From assembly GCF_023017105.1 (NCBI RefSeq), contig NZ_JALKEV010000019.1, positions 44,009 to 108,008 of the forward strand: a stretch of 64,000 nucleotides of DNA. The letters run 5' to 3'. Each line of letters starts with the position of its first letter. Within the stretch, counting starts at the first letter, position 1. The translations under genes and the position numbers were made by a program. This document shows, piece after piece, positions 26,493 through 35,019 of this stretch. The stretch comes from Halalkalibacter sp. APA_J-10(15) (lineage in GTDB: Bacteria > Bacillota > Bacilli > Bacillales > Bacillaceae_D). Under the pieces are notes generated by a model. The model was not told the origin of the DNA, made no database searches, and saw nothing but the letters and a program-made list of their open reading frames with translations.

Positions 26493-28493
26493 TTACACTT
26501 TAAACTTTGCTAGAACTTCCTTCAATTCAGCTGCTAAATGGCTCAAATCTTGTGCGGACGAGGAAACTTCCTCCATTGAAGCGAGCTGCGTTTCTGATGA
26601 GTGGGCAATCTCCTGTGTTCGATTGGAATTTACTTCTGTAATTTTCGCAATTTCGTTAAAGGCTGCTGTGACTTCTTCAGCGCCTGCGGACATTTCCTCA
26701 GATGTAGCAGCCATGTTTGAAATTTGGTCAGCAACTTGATTGGTTAACTCAATAATTTCGCTAAACTGTTGTTTGGTCTTTTCGGCAATGGTTAATCCTT
26801 CGCTTACTTCACTTGTAACGGCGTTCATCGACTCATTCGAATGTTCAATATCGAGCTGAATTTCGTTAATAATGTTTGAAATTTGCATCGATGATTGTTG
26901 CGAATCCTCTGCAAGCTTTCGAACTTCGTCTGCTACGACAGCAAATCCTTTTCCATGACTACCAGCTCTTGCTGCTTCTATTGCCGCATTTAATGCTAAC
27001 AGATTCGTTTGCTCAGCAATGTTTGTAATGACATTTAAAATGTTACGAATATCCTTCGATTTAACGGCTAGCTTTTTCGTAATGTCGTCCATTTCTAATA
27101 CGGACTGTTGGATGACGTTCATCTGTTGAATGTTTCGTTCAACAGAACGTCCACCTTGCTGGGCCTTTTCAATTGTTGTTGAGGCTGTTTCTGAGACAAA
27201 TGAAGCAGACTCGGCCATGTCTTGCACGCCTCTTGCCACTTCATCAAGTGATACCAAGCTCTCCTTAACTCCTGCTGCTTGCTGAGTCGAGCCTTTTGCG
27301 ACTTCTTGAATCGATCCAGCGATTTGCTCAGTCGTTTGAGACGTTTGCTCAGAGGTTGCCGATAGCTCTTCTGCCGAGGCAGCAACAGTATCAGTGCTCG
27401 TGTTCACTTGCTCGACTAACGCTTTCAAATGCTCAGTCATTTGGTTCGTATGGTGAGCTAAAGCACCAATTTCATCTTCTTTTTTGATGGATAGTGGTTC
27501 ACTCGTCAAATCACCTTTGGCAACGTTTTGAACATGACTTGTAATCTGGCGGATCGGGCGGCTAATATTTCTGGCGATTACTAAAGCTAAGCCACTAATG
27601 ATAACGGATGCGATAATCATGATGATAATGGATGTCCATTTAACGGTTTCAGCTCCTGCTAGGACGACGTTCATCGGAGTGAAAAAGTAGATGCTGTAAC
27701 CCGCAGTTGGAATCGACGCGTGTGCGACTAAGCTTTCCTCTCCGTTCGCTTGAACAATGGATGTTCCACTATCTTCGCTACCCGATTCAAATAAAGTCAT
27801 TAAATCACTTTCAAGGTTAGCTTCAGTGATGTGTAAGCCAACTAAATCCTCGTTGGGGTGTGATTGAATGATATCTTGATCATCGATAAAGACTGTATGG
27901 CTATTTGCATTTGCTGAATCTAACAGAAACTGTTCGATCAACGCTTCAAAGTTAACAGAAGCAGACATGACTCCTAGTCTATTGCCAGAAGAATCATGAA
28001 CAGGCGTAGCGACAACAACGATGCGATTACCAGTAGCGTTAGATGTTAGAACGCTAGACATATTCTGATCGCCAGCCATCCCTTCTTGAAAGTAGTCACG
28101 GTCAGAAAGGTCAAGAACGCCAATGTGTTCTTCTGTTGTATGTGCTTCAACGATACCTTCAGCTCCAGTGAAGACGACCGTCTCATAGGTCTGGTCTTGG
28201 GCTTTAACAGTATTCATTAATTGGAGTGTATCATCTAAATGATCACTTCGAATCGCATTGGATTGTGCGATAATCGAAATTTCATCAAGTCGTTTTACAA
28301 GCCATTCTTCCATCCCTTGAACCGTACTTTCGGCTTGCACTCCTAACAACATTTCTTCTTTCATAATTAATTCCTCACGACTAGATTGATAGATAAGTGA
28401 AGATGTAATGATGAGTGGAATAATACCAATTGATACAAAAGCTAAGACAAATTTAACATTGATTGACTTTTTGATTTTAGATAATAAATTCAT
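26493..28493 (-). CDS. Methyl-accepting chemotaxis protein with dCache sensor
   Basis: A 666-residue chemoreceptor. A first membrane helix lies at about 16-36, an extracytoplasmic double-Cache domain of about 240 residues follows (with [15 protein letters not shown]- and [11 protein letters not shown]-type segments), then a second helix at about 285-307 ([19 protein letters not shown]), HAMP, and a long cytoplasmic coiled coil with the hairpin tip [16 protein letters not shown]. It signals through CheW/CheA and senses small molecules, typically amino acids in Bacillus McpB/TlpA relatives. RBS AGGAGGA precedes ATG 28493. It is monocistronic. Confidence 0.92.
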   Translation of the reverse strand: MNLLSKIKKSINVKFVLAFVSIGIIPLIITSSLIYQSSREELIMKEEMLLGVQAESTVQGMEEWLVKRLDEISIIAQSNAIRSDHLDDTLQLMNTVKAQDQTYETVVFTGAEGIVEAHTTEEHIGVLDLSDRDYFQEGMAGDQNMSSVLTSNATGNRIVVVATPVHDSSGNRLGVMSASVNFEALIEQFLLDSANANSHTVFIDDQDIIQSHPNEDLVGLHITEANLESDLMTLFESGSEDSGTSIVQANGEESLVAHASIPTAGYSIYFFTPMNVVLAGAETVKWTSIIIMIIASVIISGLALVIARNISRPIRQITSHVQNVAKGDLTSEPLSIKKEDEIGALAHHTNQMTEHLKALVEQVNTSTDTVAASAEELSATSEQTSQTTEQIAGSIQEVAKGSTQQAAGVKESLVSLDEVARGVQDMAESASFVSETASTTIEKAQQGGRSVERNIQQMNVIQQSVLEMDDITKKLAVKSKDIRNILNVITNIAEQTNLLALNAAIEAARAGSHGKGFAVVADEVRKLAEDSQQSSMQISNIINEIQLDIEHSNESMNAVTSEVSEGLTIAEKTKQQFSEIIELTNQVADQISNMAATSEEMSAGAEEVTAAFNEIAKITEVNSNRTQEIAHSSETQLASMEEVSSSAQDLSHLAAELKEVLAKFKV

Positions 28494-28871
28494 TCGATCC
28501 TCCTGAGTAAAAGCTTTAATAGGATAATTGTATCACCTTTACTTAGTAACAAATACCCGGTAAAAATTAACCTTAGTGACCGTTTTTTGTAAAAAAATCT
28601 ATTAAAAAAAATAATAGGTGCCATATGTAAATGAATAGTAAATATGAATAGTACGAGGTGCATGAAAATCAATGGGTGATTTGAGTACAGCTAAGGAGCA
28701 TAAAAGCTAGATTTATTAGATGTATCTTACTACTTTAAGCAAGAGTACATTTAAATTTACAAAACCTTTACAAAAACTTTACATATCATTCATGTACATA
28801 GGTTGTTATTTTCTTTAGGATGGTTGAGGGGAATAAAGATGTTAAAACATGTCGAATGAATAGAAGAAGGG
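28494..28871. other. Divergent intergenic region between chemoreceptor and Na/Pi transporter
   Basis: No gene is seen. Only tiny ORFs (for example at 28656) occur. The right half carries the PhoP-like box described separately; the left half should hold the chemoreceptor promoter, but no clear -35/-10 pair was identified. Confidence 0.4.
28756..28783 (+). promoter_or_regulatory. PhoP-like box: three TTTACA repeats at 11-bp spacing
   Basis: TTTACA occurs at 28756-28761, 28767-28772 and 28778-28783, each exactly 11 bp apart, which is the layout of Bacillus PhoP boxes (TTAACA-like repeats with 5-base spacers). A TATCAT (28784-28789) follows. The position upstream of a phosphate transporter supports Pho regulation. 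Confidence 0.65.
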
Positions 28872-30503
28872 ATGATTGTATTGGATGTGCAATCCTTATT
28901 ATTTATGTTCTTTGGGGGACTGGGGATCTTCTTATTTGGGATAAAATATTTAGGAGATGGTCTACAAAAGGTTGCTGGAGATGGACTTAGAGACTTACTA
29001 GAACGCTTTACGTCGAACCCGATTATGGGTGTGTTTGCTGGGATTTTTGTTACGGTTTTACTGCAAACAAGTACAGGGACGACGGTTCTAACAATTGGTC
29101 TTGTCAATGCAGGATTTATGACGTTGAAACAAGCGATTGGGGTTATTATTGGCGCGAATATTGGTACGACCGTAACTGCATTTATTATCGGAATCAAAAT
29201 ATCGACCTATGCTTTGCCGATTGTTGCTGTCGGAACCTTTTTCATTTTTTTCTTTAAAAATCGTAAGTTAAATAATTATGGGCAAGTTATCTTCGGATTT
29301 GGTGCTTTGTTTCTAGGTTTGAACTTAATGAGTGATGGATTAAGACCGTTAAGAGATGTACAAGCATTTGCTGATTTAACGGTTAGTATGAGTAACAATC
29401 CATTACTTGGTGTGTTAATTGGAACGATTTTTACGATTGCGGTGCAAAGTTCAACTGCTGCGATTGGTTTATTGCAAACTCTCTTTGGTCAAGGATTAAT
29501 GGAGCTAGATGCAGCATTGCCAGTCTTGTTTGGTGATAATATTGGAACGACGATTACAGCTGTCCTAGCGTCAATTGGTGCATCAATCGCAGCTAAGAGA
29601 ACGGCGTTAACCCACGTTATCTTTAACTTGGTTGGTGCGACGATTGTCTTAATTTTCTTAGTACCTTTTACAAGGCTGATTGAGTTTATTCAAGGTCAAT
29701 TAGGATTAAATCCTGAAATGACGATTGCGTTTGCGCATGGGATATTCAATGTGTCTAATGCGTTGATTCAACTTCCTTTTGTCGCAGTGTTAGCATGGAT
29801 CGTCATCAAGCTTATTCCGGGTGAGGATTCAGCGATTCCATATAAAACGGTTCATTTAGATGAACAATTTATTAGACAATCACCAGCAATTGCACTAGGG
29901 CAAGGGAAGAAAGAAGTGCTTCGGATGGCTGAACTGTCTGAAAAAGGGTTAGAGGAAGTTAGTCAATATTTTAAGACTCAAGGTAAGAAGCATGGAGAAC
30001 TGATTCCACAATACGAGGATGCGATTAATAATTTAGATAAGAAGATTACCGATTATCTTGTGCAAGTATCTTCGCATTCGTTGTCTACAGTCGATTCGAA
30101 CATTCATCACACGCTTATGAACGCGGTTCGTGATCTTGAACGAATTGGTGATCATATGGAAAATATCATGGAACTCATTGAATATCAAATTACAAATAAA
30201 GTGAAATTTTCGGATTCGGCTGTTTCTGGATTAGAGGAAATGTTTGAATTAACGATCTCAACGTTAAGGCAATCCATTAGAGCACTTGAAACAGATGATC
30301 TTACTGAAGCGAGAGCTGTTCTAGAAAAGGAAGAAAAGATTGATAAAATGGAGCGCGAACTTCGGAAGAGACATATTAAACGCGTCAATGAAAATAAATG
30401 TACAGGCTCGGCAGGAATTATTTATGTCGATATTGTTAGTAATTTAGAGCGAGTTGGAGATCATGCTGTGAATATTGCTGAAGAGGTCATTGGTGAAGGA
30501 TAA
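28872..30503 (+). CDS. Na/Pi cotransporter family protein (NptA-like) with PhoU domain
   Basis: A 543-residue protein. Residues 1-310 form the membrane domain with two repeats bearing QTSTGTTVLTIGL (about residue 66) and QSSTAAIGLLQ (about 193) motifs, plus two GDNIGTT/GANIGTT turns, the signature of Na+-coupled phosphate carriers. Residues 340-540 are two PhoU-like helical repeats (RDLERIGDHMENI, SNLERVGDHAVNIAEE). It imports phosphate with Na+, and the PhoU part probably regulates it. TTG 28881 is an alternative start with better RBS spacing. The upstream box predicts induction by phosphate starvation. Confidence 0.88.
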   Translation: MIVLDVQSLLFMFFGGLGIFLFGIKYLGDGLQKVAGDGLRDLLERFTSNPIMGVFAGIFVTVLLQTSTGTTVLTIGLVNAGFMTLKQAIGVIIGANIGTTVTAFIIGIKISTYALPIVAVGTFFIFFFKNRKLNNYGQVIFGFGALFLGLNLMSDGLRPLRDVQAFADLTVSMSNNPLLGVLIGTIFTIAVQSSTAAIGLLQTLFGQGLMELDAALPVLFGDNIGTTITAVLASIGASIAAKRTALTHVIFNLVGATIVLIFLVPFTRLIEFIQGQLGLNPEMTIAFAHGIFNVSNALIQLPFVAVLAWIVIKLIPGEDSAIPYKTVHLDEQFIRQSPAIALGQGKKEVLRMAELSEKGLEEVSQYFKTQGKKHGELIPQYEDAINNLDKKITDYLVQVSSHSLSTVDSNIHHTLMNAVRDLERIGDHMENIMELIEYQITNKVKFSDSAVSGLEEMFELTISTLRQSIRALETDDLTEARAVLEKEEKIDKMERELRKRHIKRVNENKCTGSAGIIYVDIVSNLERVGDHAVNIAEEVIGEG

Positions 30504-30517
30504 ACGAACGTTATAGT

Positions 30518-30563
30518 AGGGCATTGAAAAAGGAGAAAGTAAACTTTTTCAATGCCCTTTTTC
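30518..30563 (+). terminator. Rho-independent terminator
   Basis: AGGGCATTGAAAAAG (30518-30532) and its exact complement (30544-30558) followed by T-rich sequence, 14 bases after the Na/Pi gene. Confidence 0.9.
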
Positions 30564-30610
30564 TATAGTTGCTTTTCTGTATGAAATCAACTAACATATA
30601 AGTATACGTT

Positions 30611-30632
30611 TATATAAGTGTTCACTTATATA
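30611..30632 (+). promoter_or_regulatory. ArsR-type palindromic operator upstream of arsD
   Basis: A perfect inverted repeat TATATAAGTG-TT-CACTTATATA lies about 28 bases before the arsD start. Its AT-rich arms and position fit ArsR/SmtB-family operators. No arsR gene is in the window, so the regulator would act in trans. Confidence 0.6.
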
Positions 30633-30660
30633 TATATTGATGATAGGAGGCTTATTTTGC

Positions 30661-31023
30661 ATGAAATTAGAAATCTTTGATCCGGCGATGTGTTGTTCAA
30701 CAGGGGTTTGTGGTCCTTCTTTAGATCCTGAACTTACGAGAGTAGCATCGGCGGTTTATTCTTTAGAGAAGAAGGGCTATCAAGTGAAACGGTATCAATT
30801 AACTAATGATGCTGATCAGTTTGTTAGCAATCAAGAAGTGAATCGTCTATTGAATGAGAGAGGTCCAGATTCGCTACCGATTGTTTTGGTAGATGGACAA
30901 GTAGAGAAGATAGGAGAATATCCGTCAAATGAAGAGTTAGCCGAATGGTTTCATTTACGAGAAGATGATTTGAAGGAAAAACCTAAAGTACGTCTACCCA
31001 TTGACGTTACTCCATTAAACTAA
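30661..31023 (+). CDS. arsD: Arsenic metallochaperone ArsD
   Basis: A 120-residue thioredoxin-fold protein with the ArsD metal site near the N-terminus: Cys11, Cys12 and Cys17 in AMCCSTGVCG. ArsD binds As(III)/Sb(III) and hands it to ArsA. The two C-terminal vicinal Cys pairs of the E. coli R773 protein are absent, which is common. ATG 30661 is supported by AGGAGG at 30643-30648; an upstream in-frame ATG at 30637 lies inside the RBS region. arsA follows after 20 bases. Confidence 0.9.
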   Translation: MKLEIFDPAMCCSTGVCGPSLDPELTRVASAVYSLEKKGYQVKRYQLTNDADQFVSNQEVNRLLNERGPDSLPIVLVDGQVEKIGEYPSNEELAEWFHLREDDLKEKPKVRLPIDVTPLN

Positions 31024-31043
31024 TATTGGGAGAAGGGTTTCGT

Positions 31044-32840
31044 ATGTTTCAAACATTTAGTCCGAATGATGTGAAGACAAAATTTTTATTTTTAACAGGT
31101 AAGGGCGGTGTCGGAAAAACATCAACAGCTTGTGCAACTGCTGTTCGGTTAGCTGATCAAGGAAAGAAGGTACTCTTGATTAGTACAGATCCCGCTTCTA
31201 ATCTTCAAGATGTGTTCCATTTGTCATTACAAAGTAAACCGAAAATCATTCCTGAATTACCGAATTTATCTGTAAGTAATATTAATCCAGAACAATCTGC
31301 CCATACCTATCGTGAGAGGGTGATCGGTCCTTATCGAGGTCAATTACCTGAAGCTGTTGTTGAAACAATGGAGGAGCAGCTATCAGGTGCATGTACGGTT
31401 GAAATTGCCGCATTTGATGAGTTTACGAATTTTCTTACAAATGAGGAAGTCGTTGAAGCGTATGATCATATTATTTTTGATACAGCGCCGACAGGACATA
31501 CGCTACGTCTTTTGTATTTACCGACTGCGTGGGATGACTTTTTACGAGAGAGTACACACGGTGCCTCTTGTTTAGGTCCTTTGTCTGGATTAGAAGGAAA
31601 GCAGGAGTCATATTCGAAAGCTGTTGGAGCACTTGCTGACCAAACGAAAACAACGCTAATACTAGTTGCACGTCCTGATCGCTCCTCTTTGCTAGAGGCT
31701 GATCGAGCTGCGAGGGAGCTTGCAGAGATTGGGATTGCTAATCAATTGCTTATTATTAACGGTTTATTTCTTCACTATACAAAAGGGGATGAAGTATCAG
31801 AGTCCTTTTATTTCCGACAACAACAGGCGCTGGAAAGTATTCCTTCTAAATTAGAGTCGTTACAAGCTTGCTCCTTACCATATGTACCTTATTCATTAAC
31901 AGGTGTCAATCAGCTTCGGGAATTATTTCAATTACAAAAGAAGGAGTTTGTTGAAAAGGGTAGGCAGCGAACATCGATTGATGGTGTTCTAGGTTTAAAG
32001 GATGTGATTGAGGATCTTTCTGCTTCGAATAAGAAGTTAATATTTACAATGGGAAAAGGAGGAGTGGGAAAGACGACCGTTGCATCTGCTATTGCAGTAG
32101 GGTTGGCGGAAAAAGGTCATAACGTTCACTTAACAACAACAGATCCTGCCGCTCACTTAGAGTATCAATTTGAAAACGAATTAAATCATCCTCATTTAAC
32201 GGTCAGTCGAATTGATCCTAAGCAGGAAGTTGAGCATTATAAAGAAGAAGTCGTACGACATGCGAATGAGAAGCTAGATGAAGATAGTCTAGCTTATTTA
32301 CAAGAGGATTTAGACTCTCCCTGTACAGAGGAAATCGCTGTTTTTCAGGCTTTTGCTGATGAGGTGGCGAGAACAGAAAGTGAAGTGGTTGTCATTGATA
32401 CAGCCCCCACAGGTCATACACTTTTATTATTAAATGCGTCAGAATCATACAGTAAGGAGATGGCACGATCGACAGGTGGAGAAGTGTCAGAAAGTGCTAA
32501 AAAACTTCTTCCTCAAATTCGTAATGCAGCTGAGACTGAGGTCATTATCGTTACGCATGCGGAAGCGACACCTGTCTTGGAAGCAAAGCGATTGCAAGAC
32601 GATTTACAGCGTGCAAGTATTACGCCTAGATGGTGGGTTATTAATCAAAGTTTAGCGAAAATTCATTCAACAGATCCACTTTTGAACGCTAAGGCTGATA
32701 GTGAGAGAGAATGGATTAAGAAGGTTGATAACGAACAAGCTGAGAAATGTGCAGTTATTCCATGGATTCATGAAGAAAAGCTAGGGTACGATAAGCTGAA
32801 AGAATACGCAACGATTAATGGAGTATGTATAGATAGATAA
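31044..32840 (+). CDS. arsA: Arsenite-transporting ATPase ArsA
   Basis: A 598-residue soluble ATPase built of two homologous halves, each with a P-loop GKGGVGKTS/T (about residues 15 and 335) and a DTAPTGHTLRLL/DTAPTGHTLLLL signal transduction motif. The metal-site Cys residues appear in GACTVEIAAFDEF and SPCTEEIAVFQAF. ArsA powers arsenite export through ArsB. ATG 31044 follows GGGAGAAGGG; TTG 31026 is less likely. No arsB or acr3 gene lies in the window, so the membrane partner must be elsewhere. Confidence 0.92.
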   Translation: MFQTFSPNDVKTKFLFLTGKGGVGKTSTACATAVRLADQGKKVLLISTDPASNLQDVFHLSLQSKPKIIPELPNLSVSNINPEQSAHTYRERVIGPYRGQLPEAVVETMEEQLSGACTVEIAAFDEFTNFLTNEEVVEAYDHIIFDTAPTGHTLRLLYLPTAWDDFLRESTHGASCLGPLSGLEGKQESYSKAVGALADQTKTTLILVARPDRSSLLEADRAARELAEIGIANQLLIINGLFLHYTKGDEVSESFYFRQQQALESIPSKLESLQACSLPYVPYSLTGVNQLRELFQLQKKEFVEKGRQRTSIDGVLGLKDVIEDLSASNKKLIFTMGKGGVGKTTVASAIAVGLAEKGHNVHLTTTDPAAHLEYQFENELNHPHLTVSRIDPKQEVEHYKEEVVRHANEKLDEDSLAYLQEDLDSPCTEEIAVFQAFADEVARTESEVVVIDTAPTGHTLLLLNASESYSKEMARSTGGEVSESAKKLLPQIRNAAETEVIIVTHAEATPVLEAKRLQDDLQRASITPRWWVINQSLAKIHSTDPLLNAKADSEREWIKKVDNEQAEKCAVIPWIHEEKLGYDKLKEYATINGVCIDR

Positions 32841-32858
32841 AGGAAGGTGGAATAGGTC

Positions 32859-33284
32859 ATGGAGAAAAAATATCATGAGCTAGTGAAGAATCGGATCTAT
32901 ATTGGTGGAGCTGATGATGTAGGGACCGTTCAACAAAATGAGAAGGTAGATGTCGTATTTGATCTACGTGCAGAGTCTCGGGAGGAGGATGTAGCATACA
33001 ATCGTGTTCATTGTCCAATCGTTGATGATGCTGATAAACAGGATGAATCGGTAAAGGAATCGATTGAACAAATCGTCCAAGCGTATGAAGAAGGAGAAAA
33101 TGTGTATGTTCATTGTCAAGGAGGCAGTAATCGAACAGGTACAGTTGCTGTTGGTACATTGCTGACCTTAGGTGAAGCGAGTACGATAGAAGAGGCAGAA
33201 GAGCTAGCGAAGCAAGCACGTCCGAAAATTAACATTAAGCCAGAAATGAAGGAAACGCTAAAGCGACTCTTTCCTAAAGCTTAA
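32859..33284 (+). CDS. Dual-specificity/tyrosine phosphatase-like protein in the ars operon
   Basis: A 141-residue protein of the Cys-based phosphatase superfamily with the P-loop HCQGGSNRTG (Cys86, Arg92) and a candidate general acid in the IVDDADKQD loop (Asp56/Asp57). It starts 18 bases after arsA with its own RBS (GGAAGGTGG), so it should be co-transcribed with arsDA. Its normal role would be phosphoester hydrolysis. Because HCX5R loops have been recruited for arsenate reduction in eukaryotic ACR2 proteins, an arsenate reductase role is conceivable but unproven. A strong terminator follows. Confidence 0.75.
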   Translation: MEKKYHELVKNRIYIGGADDVGTVQQNEKVDVVFDLRAESREEDVAYNRVHCPIVDDADKQDESVKESIEQIVQAYEEGENVYVHCQGGSNRTGTVAVGTLLTLGEASTIEEAEELAKQARPKINIKPEMKETLKRLFPKA

Positions 33285-33298
33285 TAAATGATCAATCG

Positions 33299-33331
33299 AA
33301 AAGCGCTTGGATGGGGTTCCAAGCGCTTTTC
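33299..33331 (+). terminator. Rho-independent terminator
   Basis: AAAAGCGCTTGGA (33299-33311) and its exact complement (33318-33330), 14 bases after the phosphatase gene. It closes the ars operon. Confidence 0.85.
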
Positions 33332-33474
33332 AGCATTGTCGAATGAATACTTTTTTGGGATGAGTATTCGATGCTAGTATATCGGCACATCGGAGCTCGG
33401 ACAATGGGATTTACTCTTTTTTTACAAAATTTACGTAAAGTTTAGATTTTACTTCATTTAATTAATGATCAAAA

Positions 33475-33489
33475 AAGAAACCGTTGTCA
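33475..33489 (+). promoter_or_regulatory. Candidate cre site upstream of the uronate operon
   Basis: AAGAAACCGTTGTCA matches the relaxed cre pattern WTGNAANCGNWNNCA except for T to A at the second position. An 8-bp inverted repeat GTATTCAT/ATGAATAC (33497-33504 and 33511-33518) follows in the probable promoter region and may be a further regulator site. Bases 33332-33474 show no other feature. Confidence 0.4.
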
Positions 33490-33550
33490 TTTTCTTGTAT
33501 TCATATTATGATGAATACATAAAGAATGCGTAGAAAAATTTTAGTTAGAG

Positions 33551-33570
33551 AAATAACAACGTTATTATTT
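33551..33570 (+). promoter_or_regulatory. Palindromic operator upstream of uxaC
   Basis: AAATAACAAC/GTTATTATTT is a 20-bp palindrome with one mismatched pair and a central CG, ending just before the uxaC RBS. The core ATAACAACGTT recurs at 38109-38122 before the Gfo/Idh gene. Even palindromes centred on CG are typical of LacI-family operators, and KdgR/ExuR-type LacI regulators control uronate genes in Bacillus. Confidence 0.65.
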
Positions 33571-33585
33571 TGAGGAGGATATGAA

Positions 33586-34998
33586 ATGAAACCGTTTATT
33601 CACGATGATTTTATGCTGCAAAATAAGGTAGCGAAGAAGCTATACCATGAACATGCCGCACATATGCCGATTTTCGATTTTCATTGTCACTTAAGCCCAC
33701 AAGAGATTAGTGATAACCATCAATTTTCGACGATCTCGGAGATTTGGTTACATGGTGATCATTATAAATGGAGAGCGATGAGAACGTTAGGGATTGATGA
33801 GCAGTATGTGACAGGTTCCGCATCGGATGAAGAGAAATTTCAGCAATGGTCAAATACGGTTCCGAATACGATTGGTAATCCATTGTATCATTGGACACAC
33901 CTTGAATTGAAACGATATTTCGGAATTGACGAGCTATTAAATGAGCATACGAGTAAGCGGATTTGGGAAGCAACGAATGAGCAGCTACAACAGCCTGAAT
34001 TAACGACCCAAAGCATTATTGAAAAGTCAAACGTTCGTGGCATTTGTACAACAGATGATCCGACAGATAACTTGGAATACCATAAACGAATTGCGCTTAA
34101 TCAAGACATTAAGACAGTTGTATTGCCTACGTTCCGACCTGACAAGGCGATCGAAATTCAGCAGGAAGGCTTCCAAAGCTATATTCAAAAACTAGGAGAG
34201 TCAGCGGATATCTCGATTCAGCGTTATGATGATGTACTGAAAGCGTTAGAAAGTCGAATGAATGTCTTTGCTGAAGTAGGGTGTGTCGTTTCTGATCATG
34301 GAATTCAAACATTACCATTCGAATCGGTTACGAAAGAGGAAGCTGATCGTATTTTTGAAAAACGAATGAGTGGTGAGCATATTACAGAGCGAGAAATTGA
34401 GAAATATCGTACGTATACAATGATCTTCTTAGGAAAGCAATATCATCAACGTGGCTGGGTCATGCAGCTTCACTTAGGAGCAATTCGAAATAATAATAAA
34501 CGAATGTTTCATAAGCTAGGTCCAGATAAGGGCTTTGATTCGATGTACGATTTTAATATGGCTGCGTCATTAAATGGCTTTTTTAATAAGTTAGATTCGA
34601 CTGATCAATTGCCGAAGACGATCGTCTATAATTTAAATCCGATTCACAATGAGGTGATCGCGACAACGATAGGTAACTTCCAGTCATCTGATGCGCGAGG
34701 GAAGCTCCAATTTGGATCAGGCTGGTGGTTTAACGATCAAAAGGTAGGTATGGTCAGACAAATGACGGATCTAGCGAATCATGGGTTACTTAGTACATTT
34801 GTTGGGATGTTAACGGATTCAAGAAGTTTTCTGTCTTATACACGTCATGAATATTTCAGACGAATTCTATGTAATGTAATAGGTGAGTGGGTAGAGCTTG
34901 GTGAAGCTCCTGAGGATTATACGTTACTTGGGAAAATGGTTGAGGACATTTGCTTCCATAATGCCAATCAATTCTTCGGTGTAGAGCTTGAGCGATAA
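33586..34998 (+). CDS. uxaC: Glucuronate/galacturonate isomerase UxaC
   Basis: A 470-residue amidohydrolase-superfamily enzyme with the N-terminal metal motif FDFHCHLSP (about residue 30), the GICTTDDPTD loop (about 149) and the HLGAIRNNN motif (about 304). It isomerises D-glucuronate to D-fructuronate and D-galacturonate to D-tagaturonate. First gene of uxaC-uxaA-uxaB. RBS GAGGAGG precedes ATG 33586. The palindromic operator and candidate cre site upstream suggest substrate induction and catabolite control. Confidence 0.95.
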   Translation: MKPFIHDDFMLQNKVAKKLYHEHAAHMPIFDFHCHLSPQEISDNHQFSTISEIWLHGDHYKWRAMRTLGIDEQYVTGSASDEEKFQQWSNTVPNTIGNPLYHWTHLELKRYFGIDELLNEHTSKRIWEATNEQLQQPELTTQSIIEKSNVRGICTTDDPTDNLEYHKRIALNQDIKTVVLPTFRPDKAIEIQQEGFQSYIQKLGESADISIQRYDDVLKALESRMNVFAEVGCVVSDHGIQTLPFESVTKEEADRIFEKRMSGEHITEREIEKYRTYTMIFLGKQYHQRGWVMQLHLGAIRNNNKRMFHKLGPDKGFDSMYDFNMAASLNGFFNKLDSTDQLPKTIVYNLNPIHNEVIATTIGNFQSSDARGKLQFGSGWWFNDQKVGMVRQMTDLANHGLLSTFVGMLTDSRSFLSYTRHEYFRRILCNVIGEWVELGEAPEDYTLLGKMVEDICFHNANQFFGVELER

Positions 34999-35019
34999 CG
35001 AGAATAAGGAGGGACGAAG

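Noticed and set aside
30637-30660. Earlier in-frame ATG for arsD
   Set aside because: It overlaps the AGGAGG ribosome binding site and the operator edge; ATG 30661 starts the conserved ArsD sequence.
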